Source: Pseudomonadota bacterium (GTDB taxonomy: Bacteria > Myxococcota_A > Polyangia > Polyangiales > Ga0077539). Taken from it: 8,417 bases of DNA. Positions 1 to 6,752 of the stretch are shown piece after piece. How positions within the stretch are numbered: position 1 is the stretch's first letter; the number at the start of each line of letters is the position of its first letter. Both the position numbers and the translations under genes were made by a program. The notes beneath the pieces were generated by a model. That model ran no database searches. It worked only from the letters and a program-made list of their open reading frames with translations, and was not told where the DNA came from. The DNA is taken from contig JAEYZO010000464.1 of assembly GCA_023428035.1 (NCBI GenBank), positions 1 through 8,417 of the forward strand, written 5' to 3'.

Positions 1-1242
1 CATCGACACCCCGCAGAGGTCATCGCCCTCGCAGAGCGCCACCGCGCGAGGAGGGAGCGCCCCGAGCGCGCCTCCGCCCCCGAGGATGTCTGACACCGCG
101 AAGCGGTCGGCCCGCGCCGCCCAGGTATAGTCCGCGGTGACGAGCGCGAAGGCCGCGACGGCGACGGCGGCGATCACCGCGACGCGGGCGCTCACCTCCC
201 GCGCGATCCACGCGACGGCGACGCCCGACGCGGTCGCGAAGCAGGCCTCGGCCGCGAAGAGGGTCTGCCGGTCGCTCACCCCCATGGGGTTCACCGCGAC
301 CGTGTACGCGAGGTCGACCGCGGCCACGAGCGCGAGGGCTCGGCCCACCGTGGTGCGCGCCGCGAGGATCAAGCCCGCGACGCCGATGGCGACGTAGGCC
401 CGGAGGTCTTCGGCGCCCTGCCGCGCGGCGTGGGCGAGGTCCTCGGTGAAGCGCCAGGGCGTGAGGATGCGCTGCGCGTAGGCGTCACGGATGCTCCGCG
501 CGGAGAGGTACCTCCCGAGCGACGCGAAGCCCTCGGGGTCGCCCCAGTCGATCGGCCCGTTCCGTCGAGACGCGAGGGGCAGGTACGCGATCACCGCGGC
601 GCCCACCACGAAGAGCGCGACCGAGGCGAGGGCCACCGGGACCAGCCGTCGCCGCTGTCGGAGCAAGGGCCAGGCGCTCATCGCGAGCCCGAGCAACGCC
701 GCGGGTCGCGCGGTGGTGTGCATCGCCGCGGAGACCCCGAGCAGCAAGGCCGCGGCGCGGGTGCGCGAGCCCGTGGACGAAGTCGAGGTCGCGTTGGCGA
801 GGGCCGCGAGGCAGAGCGCGAGGGCGCCGGCGTAGACCTCCATCGCCGTCGCGGCGCGGAGCACGGTCGACGAGCCCACCAGCGCGACCGCCGGGGTGAG
901 CGCGACGGCGGCGCGGGCGAGGGGAGAGAGCCCGAGGGTCGCGCGGGACGCGAGCACCGAAGCGAGGCCGCAGGCGACGGCCATGAGGGCGGCCACGCCG
1001 AGCCCCGCGCGGAAGGCGACGTCGCCGAAGGGCAGCAGCATCGCGAGGCGCACCAGCGCGAGGTCGAGGGGGAAGCCCGTGGGGTGCGCGACGTCGAGGA
1101 GGAAGGCCGCGGAGCTCAGCTCCCCCGCGTCGCGGTCGGTGACGGTGCAGGCCGCGCCGAGGGTGAAGGCCGCCATCGCGAAGCCAGCGCCGAGCGCGAA
1201 GGCGCGTCGGTCATCGCTGCGGGCGGCGTGCATCGACGCCAT
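1..1242 (-). CDS. DUF2723 (TMEM260-like) multi-pass membrane protein, GT-C type glycosyltransferase family; 3' end outside window
   Basis: The minus strand is open from an ATG at 1242 to the left edge: 414 codons without a stop. The family is recognised from two hallmark blocks. Near the first membrane segment (about residues 15-34) lies a luminal loop TDRDAGELSSAAFLLDVAHP followed by TGFPL (residues 35-59), matching the DUF2723 pattern D-x-GEL...LGVxHPPGxPL. Residues 220-236 (YLPLASRRNGPIDWGDP) match the family's second signature YLPLR...P..NWGDP. About 8-10 hydrophobic helices follow in Ala/Leu/Val-rich stretches. The final visible part (ALPPRAVALCEGDD, about 395-408) looks like the start of the C-terminal soluble region. 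Mammalian TMEM260 of this family is a protein O-mannosyltransferase; in bacteria the substrate is mostly unknown, and Asp36/Asp38/Glu41 are the likely active-site acids (inference). A second in-frame ATG lies at 1233. Neither start has a good Shine-Dalgarno. The gene sits 63 bases downstream of the lipoprotein gene at 1306-1809 on the same strand. Confidence 0.85.
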   Translation of the reverse strand, partial: MASMHAARSDDRRAFALGAGFAMAAFTLGAACTVTDRDAGELSSAAFLLDVAHPTGFPLDLALVRLAMLLPFGDVAFRAGLGVAALMAVACGLASVLASRATLGLSPLARAAVALTPAVALVGSSTVLRAATAMEVYAGALALCLAALANATSTSSTGSRTRAAALLLGVSAAMHTTARPAALLGLAMSAWPLLRQRRRLVPVALASVALFVVGAAVIAYLPLASRRNGPIDWGDPEGFASLGRYLSARSIRDAYAQRILTPWRFTEDLAHAARQGAEDLRAYVAIGVAGLILAARTTVGRALALVAAVDLAYTVAVNPMGVSDRQTLFAAEACFATASGVAVAWIAREVSARVAVIAAVAVAAFALVTADYTWAARADRFAVSDILGGGGALGALPPRAVALCEGDDLCGVSM

Positions 1243-1305
1243 TGAAGGGGGAGGAGCGCGGTCGGGGTCAACCGCGAACGTCAGGAGGGAGCGAGCGCCG
1301 CGCGG

Positions 1306-1809
1306 TCAGCGGCAGTTGGTGAACACGAGGTTCACCGCGGCCTCGACCACGCGGGGGTCGGAGCCGGAGCGCAGGCCCGTGCACTGCGCGGTCACCGAGA
1401 GCTCGTCGTCGTCGGGGGAGGCGCTCGCGGTGCAGGTGCCGCTGCCGGAGTACACGCTCTGCCCGAGGGTGAAGGTGAGCGAGGGCGCCGCGCCGACGGC
1501 GCCCCGCTGCGGGACCGAGAAGCGCACCGCCCTGAAGTCGTCGGGGCCCGCGCCGTCGCGGGTCAGCTCGATCTCGTAGCGCGAGCCGACCAGCGCGCAG
1601 CTCCCGTAGACCCCGCCGAGGCCCGACACCGAGTCGACCACCGTGTCAGGGGGGAACTCGAAGGCCGTCGAGCCCGCCGGCTGCCCCGACTGCTGCACCG
1701 TGAGGCGCACGTTGCCCTGCACCTTGAGCCCGTCGCTCCCACAGCCGACGAGCGAGAGAGCCGCCGCGCCCGCGGCGAGGAGGCTACGAATCCGGAGGGT
1801 CTTGGTCAT
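1306..1809 (-). CDS. Small putative lipoprotein, function unknown
   Basis: This encodes a 167-residue protein that I do not recognise by family. It starts MTKTLRIRSLLAAGAAALSL and carries a lipobox L-V-G-C with the acylated Cys at residue 23, so it should be a signal-peptidase-II lipoprotein with a mature part of about 145 residues. The ATG at 1809 is chosen because it places the signal peptide at the N-terminus and follows an AGGTG ribosome binding site; the frame is open further upstream to 2058, but that extension is Arg-rich, low-complexity and overlaps the promoter gap. The mature part is rich in Val, Thr, Ser and Gly, suggesting a beta-sandwich. It has four further cysteines, in YGSC, GTC, AQC and the C-terminal TNCR, which could make two disulfides. 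An acidic DDDE patch lies between the last two strands. It is probably co-transcribed with the DUF2723 gene 63 bases downstream; a functional link is only inference. Confidence 0.8.
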   Translation of the reverse strand: MTKTLRIRSLLAAGAAALSLVGCGSDGLKVQGNVRLTVQQSGQPAGSTAFEFPPDTVVDSVSGLGGVYGSCALVGSRYEIELTRDGAGPDDFRAVRFSVPQRGAVGAAPSLTFTLGQSVYSGSGTCTASASPDDDELSVTAQCTGLRSGSDPRVVEAAVNLVFTNCR

Positions 1810-1814
1810 CGTTG

Positions 1815-1819
1815 CACCT
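1815..1819 (-). promoter_or_regulatory. Ribosome binding site of the small lipoprotein gene
   Basis: On the minus strand AGGTG stands 5 bases before the ATG at 1809. It supports that start over the upstream in-frame alternatives. Confidence 0.5.
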
Positions 1820-2058
1820 GTTGGGAGAGTCGCGCCGAGCACGGATCGTTCCACGGCGTGACAGCACCCATACCACCGAGCGCGCCGAGGCGCTTTCACG
1901 ACGGGGGTTCGCGCCGCGGGTGTCAACCGCTGGCCACACCTCCCTCTCGCCGCGGCCCTCGACCCGCTCGACCGCGTCCCCCGACCGTCGACTGAGGGAG
2001 CTCGAGACGTAGCTCGCTCGCGCGCGCAGCTTCGACCTCGTCCCGCGATTCGCGACAC

Positions 2059-2064
2059 GGAGGT
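2059..2064 (+). promoter_or_regulatory. Strong ribosome binding site of the radical SAM gene
   Basis: GGAGGT lies 5 bases before the ATG at 2070, a near-perfect Shine-Dalgarno. It fixes the start codon and is by far the best such site in the window, suggesting efficient translation. Confidence 0.8.
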
Positions 2065-2069
2065 CCCTC

Positions 2070-3620
2070 ATGCGCGCGCTCCTGGTGAACCCACCGCACA
2101 CGGCCATCGGGAGCCGCGTGCCCGACGACCACCTCCCTCCGTTGGGGCTGCTCTCCATCGGCGGTCCCCTCATCGACGCGGGCCACGAGGTCTCGCTCCT
2201 CGACGCCGAGTTCGGCCCGATGTCCCTCTCCGCCGTCGTCGACGCGATCGTCGCTCACGCCCCCGACGCGGTGCTCCTCGGTCACTCGGGGTCGACCTCG
2301 GCGCACCCCACCGTCGCGCGGATCACCCGCGAGGTCCGGTCGCGCCTTCCGTCTGCGCGCATCGTCTACGGGGGCGTGTTCCCCACCTACCACTGGCGCG
2401 AGGTGATGGCCGAGGAGCCGCAGGTCGACGTGGTCGTGCGCGGCGAGGGCGAAGACACGGTGGTGCGCCTCTTCGACGCGCTCGCCGCGGGCGCTCCCCT
2501 CGACGCGGTGAAGGGCATCGCCTTTCGCCGTGACGGCGAGGTCGTCGCGACGGAGCCCGCGGAGGTGATCCACGACCTCGACGCGTACCGGGTCGGGTGG
2601 GAGCTCATCGACCACGCGAGGTACTCGTACTGGGGGCGCAAGCGCGCGGTGGTGGTGCAGTTCTCCCGTGGCTGCCCGCACCCGTGCAACTACTGCGGGC
2701 AGCGGGGCTTCTGGACGCGCTGGCGCCACCGCGACCCTGTCCTCTTCGCGAAGGAGATCGCTCGGCTGCGCCGGGAGCACGGCGTCGAGGTCTTCAACTT
2801 CGCCGACGAGAACCCCACCTCGCACCGCGGCGCGTGGAGGCAGTTCCTCGAAGCGCTCATCGCCGAGGAGGTGAAGGTGATCCTCGTGGGCTCGACCCGC
2901 GCCGACGACATCGTGAGGGACGCCGACATCCTGCACCTGTACAAGAAGGCGGGCGTCGCGCGCTGGCTCCTCGGGATGGAGAACACCGACGAGGAGACCC
3001 TGAAGCGCATCAAGAAGAACGGCACCACCGCGAAGGACCGCGAGGCGATCCGTCTCCTGCGCGCGCACGGGATCCTGTCGATGGCGACCTGGGTGGTGGG
3101 CTTCGAGGAGGAGACCGACCGCGACTACCTCCGGGGCTTGCGTCAGCTCCTCGACTACGACCCCGACCAGGTGCAGCTCCTCTACGTCACGCCGCACCGG
3201 TGGACGCCCTTCTACGAGAGCGTCGCTGAGCGCAGGGTGATCCAGACCGACCGACGGCTCTGGGACTACAAGCACCAGGTGCTCGCGACGCGCACGATGC
3301 CCCCGTGGCGGGTGCTCGCGTGGGTGAAGTCGATGGAGGTGATCCTCCAGGCGCGCCCGGCGTCGCTGCGCCGCGTGCTCGCGCACCCCGACCGCGGCAT
3401 CCGCGACGGCCACCGCTGGTACTACCAGATGGGACGTCGCGTGTGGCTGCGCGAGGTGTGGCGGTGGTTCTTCCACGACCGACGCACGCCCGACGGGCCG
3501 ACCCTGCGCGCGTTCTGGGGCGAGCCGCAGGCCGACGAGGAGCGCTCGATGACGGTGGTGCCGCTGAAGCGACGCCGCGCGGCGAGCGACTACCAGCGCA
3601 CCGCGACCGGCGCAGGGTGA
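2070..3620 (+). CDS. Cobalamin-binding-domain radical SAM protein, BchE type (Mg-protoporphyrin IX monomethyl ester oxidative cyclase-like)
   Basis: This encodes a 516-residue cytoplasmic enzyme. Residues 1-140 form a B12-binding Rossmann-type domain: VNPPH at 7-10, LPPLGLLSI at 22-30, LLDAEFG at 43-49 and VRGEGE at 123-128. The radical SAM barrel follows, with the [4Fe-4S] ligands Cys202, Cys206 and Cys209 in RGCPHPCNYC. Right after the cluster comes FWTRWRHRDP (214-223), then FNFADENPT (242-250), STRADDIVRD (275-284), and VGFEEETD (343-350). These blocks match anaerobic cyclase BchE (RGCP..C..C.Q..FW...R.RDP; ADE.PT..R) more closely than generic B12-radical SAM proteins. BchE builds the isocyclic ring of bacteriochlorophyll using water-derived oxygen. 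The length is slightly below the roughly 550 usual. No bch, hem or cob neighbours are visible, so the true substrate may differ and I withhold the symbol bchE. The C-terminus (about 445-485) is rich in Trp and Arg. The gene is flanked by minus-strand genes on both sides and so is probably transcribed alone. Confidence 0.85.
   Translation: MRALLVNPPHTAIGSRVPDDHLPPLGLLSIGGPLIDAGHEVSLLDAEFGPMSLSAVVDAIVAHAPDAVLLGHSGSTSAHPTVARITREVRSRLPSARIVYGGVFPTYHWREVMAEEPQVDVVVRGEGEDTVVRLFDALAAGAPLDAVKGIAFRRDGEVVATEPAEVIHDLDAYRVGWELIDHARYSYWGRKRAVVVQFSRGCPHPCNYCGQRGFWTRWRHRDPVLFAKEIARLRREHGVEVFNFADENPTSHRGAWRQFLEALIAEEVKVILVGSTRADDIVRDADILHLYKKAGVARWLLGMENTDEETLKRIKKNGTTAKDREAIRLLRAHGILSMATWVVGFEEETDRDYLRGLRQLLDYDPDQVQLLYVTPHRWTPFYESVAERRVIQTDRRLWDYKHQVLATRTMPPWRVLAWVKSMEVILQARPASLRRVLAHPDRGIRDGHRWYYQMGRRVWLREVWRWFFHDRRTPDGPTLRAFWGEPQADEERSMTVVPLKRRRAASDYQRTATGAG
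3590..3620. other. Convergent 31-base overlap of two coding sequences
   Basis: The TGA of the radical SAM gene (3618-3620, plus) lies inside the RCC1 gene, whose TAG (3590-3592, minus) lies inside the radical SAM gene. No terminator hairpin with a T-run is seen in or next to the overlap, so the two transcripts very likely share complementary 3' ends. Confidence 0.8.
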
Positions 3621-5479
3621 GCCTCCTCACCGCCGTCGCCCACCATGCCGCCCAGGCCCGAACCCCAACAGTAGACGCCGCGCTGGGTCAGGGCGCAGGA
3701 GTGCTGCCAACGCCCGGCGGCGATCGATAGGGCGTCGCTGAGGTCCCGCACCGGGGTCGGGGCCTCACGAGAGACCGTCGTCCCGTCTCCGAGCTGGTTC
3801 CAGCCGTTCTCCCCCCAGCAGCTCACTCCGCCGTCATTGAGCCGCGCGCAGGTGTGGCGACCACCCGCGGCGACCTGGGCAGCTCCGCGGAGCGCGAGCG
3901 TGGGCGCGAGCGTCTCGTTCGTCCTCAAGCCCGACTGTCCCCAGCAGAGCACGTCGCCGTTCGTGCGGAGCGCGCAGGAGTGCTGGCTCCCAAGCGACAG
4001 GCTCGACACCTCGGTGAGCCCGCGAACCGCGACCGCGCCGCGCCGCGGCTCCACCGTCCCGTCTCCGAGCTGGCCGTTCTCGTTGTCTCCCCAGCAGCGG
4101 ACGGTGCGGTCTGCGACCACTGCGCAGCTGTGCCAGGCGCCCGCGGCGATGAAGGTCGCTCCTTCGACCCCCGTGACCGCCACGGGCAGGGGGCGGGTCA
4201 CGTCGGTGCCGTCTCCGACCTGACCGTCCTCGTTCACGCCCCAGCAGCGAACCCCGCCGCTCGCGAGCAGCGCGCAGGAGTGACGTCGACCGAGGGCCAG
4301 CTGAGTGACCCCCTCGAGGGATCGCACCGCGACGGGGGTGCGTTGCTGGAGCCCGGTGCCGTCTCCCAGCTGACCGGTGACGTTGCTGCCCCAACAGCGA
4401 ACCGTGCGGTCACCGAGCACCGCGCAGGTGTGGTCGTAGCCGCAGGAGATGGCCGACACGTCGCTGAGCCCAGGCACCGACGTCGGGACGTTCACCGAGG
4501 CGACCGCGCCGAGGCCGAGCTGCCCGTCGTCGTTGGAGCCCCAGCAACGTACGCCGCGGTCCGAGGTCAACGCGCAGGAGTGAAAGCTGCCGACGGAGAC
4601 GTCGACCGGCCTCGACGCCACCGCGGGCGGCGGTGGTGGTGGCGGCGGTGACGGCTCGGGCGCGGGCGACTCCTCCGACGCGAAGTCCTCGGGGTTCGCC
4701 TGCTCTTCGACCGGGCCTCGCTCCAGCTCGTGGATCGAGGGGCCCGACGGCGTCTCGGCGAGCACCTCACCCGTGTCGGCACGGTAGATCTTCACGCCGA
4801 CGACGCGCATCAACATCCCGATGTTGTGCCGCGTCACCGCGCGGCGGCGCCGCGTCCTCGGGTTCCACACCGACCACCGCCCCGGTAGCGGGTCGGACCA
4901 TCGGCCCCCCAGACGGAAGAGCACCGCCACCCGGAGTTGCTGGAGGTTGGCGTTCCGCCGCCTCCACTGCTCAGCCTGGCCCTCATCAGCGATCGACACA
5001 AACTGCCGGAACAGCGTCTGCGCCTGGCGCTGCCCCTGACGCGTCGGCGCGGTCGAGAGGAAACCCACCGCGTCAACGGGGCCTCTTCCCAGCGGGCCCG
5101 TCAGGATGCCCGAGACCGACAGCTCGAAGCGTCGACGCGAGAAGTCGTAGCGGCCGATGTCGAGCAGGCCCTGCGCGAAGAAATTCGCGCGCCACAGCAT
5201 GCGGCTCGCCGCCCTCTGCCGCGCGGGCCGAGAGCGAGCGCAGCGGCGCTGATCGAATTCATTCCCCGCGCGACACTCATCGAAGAACGGGAACGCCACC
5301 TGCGCCACGCTCTGCGGCGTCTGCTGCGCGTTCTCCGAGAGGTCATCGAAATTGGGGCGGGCGCGCCCGCGCCTGCGCCGCTGCGAGTCTGCCTCGGTAG
5401 GCATCACGACCACTGACAGCAGCGTCGCGAGCGTGAGAGCGCCGCGAAGCCACCCCGGACCTCCCAACGACCTTCCCAT
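3590..5479 (-). CDS. Secreted RCC1-repeat (seven-bladed beta-propeller) protein with novel N-terminal domain
   Basis: This encodes a 629-residue exported protein. The ATG at 5479 is chosen because it gives a signal peptide (MGRSL then a hydrophobic stretch GALTLATLLSVVV at 13-25, likely cleaved near residue 30); the frame is open further up to 5695 but would run through the divergent promoter gap and into the lipoprotein gene. Residues about 40-265 form a domain I do not recognise, with a Cys pair (69, 80), an aromatic and Arg-rich helical part and Trp-rich strands (RWSDPLPGRWSVW near 193-205). An acidic/Pro linker with eight consecutive prolines (278-285) leads to seven RCC1-like repeats of about 50 residues. 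Each repeat has H-[ST]-C-A and, 9-10 residues after that Cys, C-W-G, with GQLGDG ending most blades (Cys pairs 302/312, 352/362, 402/412, 452/462, 502/512, 544/554, 595/604). Repeats of this type are abundant in Myxococcota surface proteins; binding partners are unknown. The fifth blade lacks the GQLGDG ending. Confidence 0.85.
   Translation of the reverse strand: MGRSLGGPGWLRGALTLATLLSVVVMPTEADSQRRRRGRARPNFDDLSENAQQTPQSVAQVAFPFFDECRAGNEFDQRRCARSRPARQRAASRMLWRANFFAQGLLDIGRYDFSRRRFELSVSGILTGPLGRGPVDAVGFLSTAPTRQGQRQAQTLFRQFVSIADEGQAEQWRRRNANLQQLRVAVLFRLGGRWSDPLPGRWSVWNPRTRRRRAVTRHNIGMLMRVVGVKIYRADTGEVLAETPSGPSIHELERGPVEEQANPEDFASEESPAPEPSPPPPPPPPAVASRPVDVSVGSFHSCALTSDRGVRCWGSNDDGQLGLGAVASVNVPTSVPGLSDVSAISCGYDHTCAVLGDRTVRCWGSNVTGQLGDGTGLQQRTPVAVRSLEGVTQLALGRRHSCALLASGGVRCWGVNEDGQVGDGTDVTRPLPVAVTGVEGATFIAAGAWHSCAVVADRTVRCWGDNENGQLGDGTVEPRRGAVAVRGLTEVSSLSLGSQHSCALRTNGDVLCWGQSGLRTNETLAPTLALRGAAQVAAGGRHTCARLNDGGVSCWGENGWNQLGDGTTVSREAPTPVRDLSDALSIAAGRWQHSCALTQRGVYCWGSGLGGMVGDGGEEAHPAPVAVRW
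3596..4582 (-). repeat. Seven tandem RCC1-like coding repeats
   Basis: Seven consecutive units of about 150 bases, each encoding H-[ST]-C-A ... C-W-G ... G-x-[LV]-G-D-G. On the plus strand they show as regularly spaced cccagcagc and cgcaggagt-like words. Seven blades would close one complete beta-propeller. Each blade carries two cysteines, about 10 residues apart, close enough to be joined within the blade. Confidence 0.85.
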
Positions 5480-5558
5480 CAGGCGGCACGGTACGCCCCT
5501 CGTCCGCGCTCTGTCTACGCCGCGCGGCGAGCGAGGGTGTGGTACCGATCCGCCCCGC
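5480..5558. promoter_or_regulatory. Short divergent promoter gap between the RCC1 gene and the DUF4292-like lipoprotein gene
   Basis: Only 79 bases separate the two divergent starts, so any promoters must overlap or lie back to back. A perfect 12-base palindrome CGCCGCGCGGCG is at 5518-5529, near the middle, and GGTACC lies at 5541-5546. No clear sigma-70 hexamers and no good Shine-Dalgarno are seen for either gene. The palindrome could be an operator or simple GC-rich chance. Confidence 0.4.
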
Positions 5559-6464
5559 ATGAGAGCGCGCGCGACGACCTCCCTCGCACTCCTGGTCACC
5601 CTCCTCGGCTGCTCGTCGCCGCCGCCGCGGTACCCGATCACCGACCCCGCGGTGGCGCTGCGTCGGGTGCGGGAGCGCGACGAGCGCATCCACACGCTGC
5701 GCGCGCACGGCTCGGCCGATCACTACGGCGCGCAGGGTCGCATCCGGGGTGAGATCTGGGTCTTCGTCGAGAGGCCCGACCACGTGCGCGTCGACACCCG
5801 CGCCTTCGGCAACACCGTGAGCCAGGTGGTGAGCGACGGTCGCCGCTTCACCCTCGCGGACATGAGGCAGGGGCAGTTCTACGCGGGGCGCGCGAGGCCC
5901 TGCGTGGCGGCGCAGCTGTTGGGCATCCCGATGGAGAGCGCCGAGGTGGTGGCGGTGCTCGCCGGGGGGCCTCCGGTGATCGAGGGCAACCCGAGGATCC
6001 GTTGGGACGACGGGCACTACGTCGTGGACATCACGGGCCGCGACGGTCGGAGCGAGACGCTGAACCTGGAGATCACCGAGAGCGAGCGGACGAGCGCGAG
6101 GGCCGACGCGCAGCGGCCGAGGGCGACGCGGGCGGAGCTGCGCGACCGACAGGGCGTGCGCGCGGTGCTCACCTACGAAGACTGGACCGAGGCCGACGGG
6201 GTGCCCTTCCCGCGGAGGGTGCGGCTGGTGATGGAGCGCGCGAACGTGGACCTCCAGGTGCGCTACCGGGAGGTGAGCGTCGACCCGGAGCTTCCGGAGG
6301 ACGTGTTCGACACGGCGGTACCCGCGGCGATGACGCTGGTGCCGGTGCAGTGCGAGGGCGACCCGCCGTCAGAGCGAACCGCGGGCGACGTGGCGGACGA
6401 GAGCGACGCCGCGGTCACGGTCGACGCGAGCGCGCCGGACCCAGTCGACGCAGGATCACCGTAG
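5559..6464 (+). CDS. LolA/LolB-fold outer-membrane lipoprotein (DUF4292-like)
   Basis: This encodes a 301-residue lipoprotein. The N-terminus MRARATTSLALLVTLLGCSS has a lipobox L-L-G-C with the lipid-bearing Cys at residue 18; the ATG at 5559 is chosen for this, although no Shine-Dalgarno precedes it and the frame is open further upstream to 5352. From residue 40 on, the pattern matches DUF4292/LolB-like lipid-binding folds: an opening helix (RRVRERDERIHTLRAHGSAD), then a strand series GRIRGEIWVFVERPDHVRVD (60-79), FGNTVSQVVSDGRRFTLADM (83-102), QFYAG, and a helix with VVAVLAGGPP (130-139). It continues with WDDGHYVVDI, TLNLEI and a late pair of strands LTYEDWTEADGVPFPRRVRL (204-223). The C-terminal 30 residues are a disordered Asp/Ala/Pro tail. 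LolA/LolB proteins bind lipid or lipoprotein acyl chains; whether this one is a chaperone or only shares the fold cannot be told. It is divergent from the RCC1 gene. Confidence 0.75.
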   Translation: MRARATTSLALLVTLLGCSSPPPRYPITDPAVALRRVRERDERIHTLRAHGSADHYGAQGRIRGEIWVFVERPDHVRVDTRAFGNTVSQVVSDGRRFTLADMRQGQFYAGRARPCVAAQLLGIPMESAEVVAVLAGGPPVIEGNPRIRWDDGHYVVDITGRDGRSETLNLEITESERTSARADAQRPRATRAELRDRQGVRAVLTYEDWTEADGVPFPRRVRLVMERANVDLQVRYREVSVDPELPEDVFDTAVPAAMTLVPVQCEGDPPSERTAGDVADESDAAVTVDASAPDPVDAGSP

Positions 6465-6752
6465 AGAACGCGCGGCGAAGGCCGCGCGGCGGTTGCCGGT
6501 ACGACGACCAGCTCGACGCAGGCGACGGCGCTGCACTTGGTAAGTAGTCGATACTCCTACAAAAACAACTCGAACATCTCGCTCGGAGGGGTTCAACCCC
6601 TCGTCGGGAGGGGTTCAACCCCTCGGTCGGAGATGTCGACCCCTGGTCGGGAGGGGTTCAACCCCTCGCTTGGCGATGTCGACCCCTGGTCGGGAGGGGT
6701 TCAACCCCTCGGTCGGAGATGTTGAACCCCTCGATCGGAGGGGTTCGACCCT
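6465..6752. other. Gene-free convergent gap with AT-rich patch and repeat array
   Basis: This 288-base gap lies between convergent genes. It holds, in order, the GC hairpin at 6469-6488, unremarkable GC-rich sequence to about 6537, an AT-rich patch at about 6538-6580 containing ACAAAAACAAC (a T5 run on the minus strand), and the tandem palindromic array from 6583. The short open frames across it have no start signal and no coding-like composition, so I call no gene. Confidence 0.7.
6469..6488 (+). terminator. GC hairpin just after the DUF4292-like gene
   Basis: A perfect 8-base-pair stem, CGCGCGGC and GCCGCGCG, closes a GAAG loop. It starts 5 bases after the TAG at 6462-6464. There is no T-run behind it, so it may be an intrinsic terminator of the U-less kind or a 3'-end stabiliser. 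Confidence 0.5.

Larger units (their letters stand above)
1810..2069. promoter_or_regulatory. Divergent intergenic region (promoters for the lipoprotein and the radical SAM gene)
   Basis: A 260-base gap lies between the outward-facing starts at 1809 (minus) and 2070 (plus), so promoters for both directions must lie here or be read in from further away. The codon bias of the flanking genes breaks down in it. I see no convincing -35/-10 pair, no sigma-54 element and no long operator. Short inverted repeats exist, for example GAGCT (1998-2002) with AGCTC (2011-2015), but they are what such base composition gives by chance. No gene is called here. Confidence 0.5.

Noticed and set aside
430..1579. 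Plus-strand open frames opposite the DUF2723 and lipoprotein genes
   Set aside because: Arg/Gly/Ala/Glu-rich composition without motifs, whereas the minus strand gives DUF2723 signatures and a lipobox.
1835..1860. Possible ECF-sigma promoter (GGAAC-like box on the minus strand) for the lipoprotein gene
   Set aside because: Only the -35-like GGAAC is present; no matching -10 element at the proper distance could be defended.
1923..3476. Long minus-strand open frame of about 517 codons antisense to the radical SAM gene
   Set aside because: Its product is His/Arg/Pro/Val-rich low complexity with no family motif, and it lies wholly opposite a gene with clear catalytic motifs; such shadows are expected in GC-rich DNA.
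6586..6602. tRNA T-arm or tRNA remnant suggested by GGGGTTCAACCCC
   Set aside because: The loop would be 5 rather than 7 bases and no acceptor, D or anticodon arms flank it; the same word recurs four times as a tandem repeat.
6537..6725. Small plus-strand open frame across the palindrome array (62 codons)
   Set aside because: It starts on a TTG with no ribosome binding site and its sequence is only the translation of the repeats; the 43-nt period is not a multiple of three, so the repeats do not keep one reading frame.
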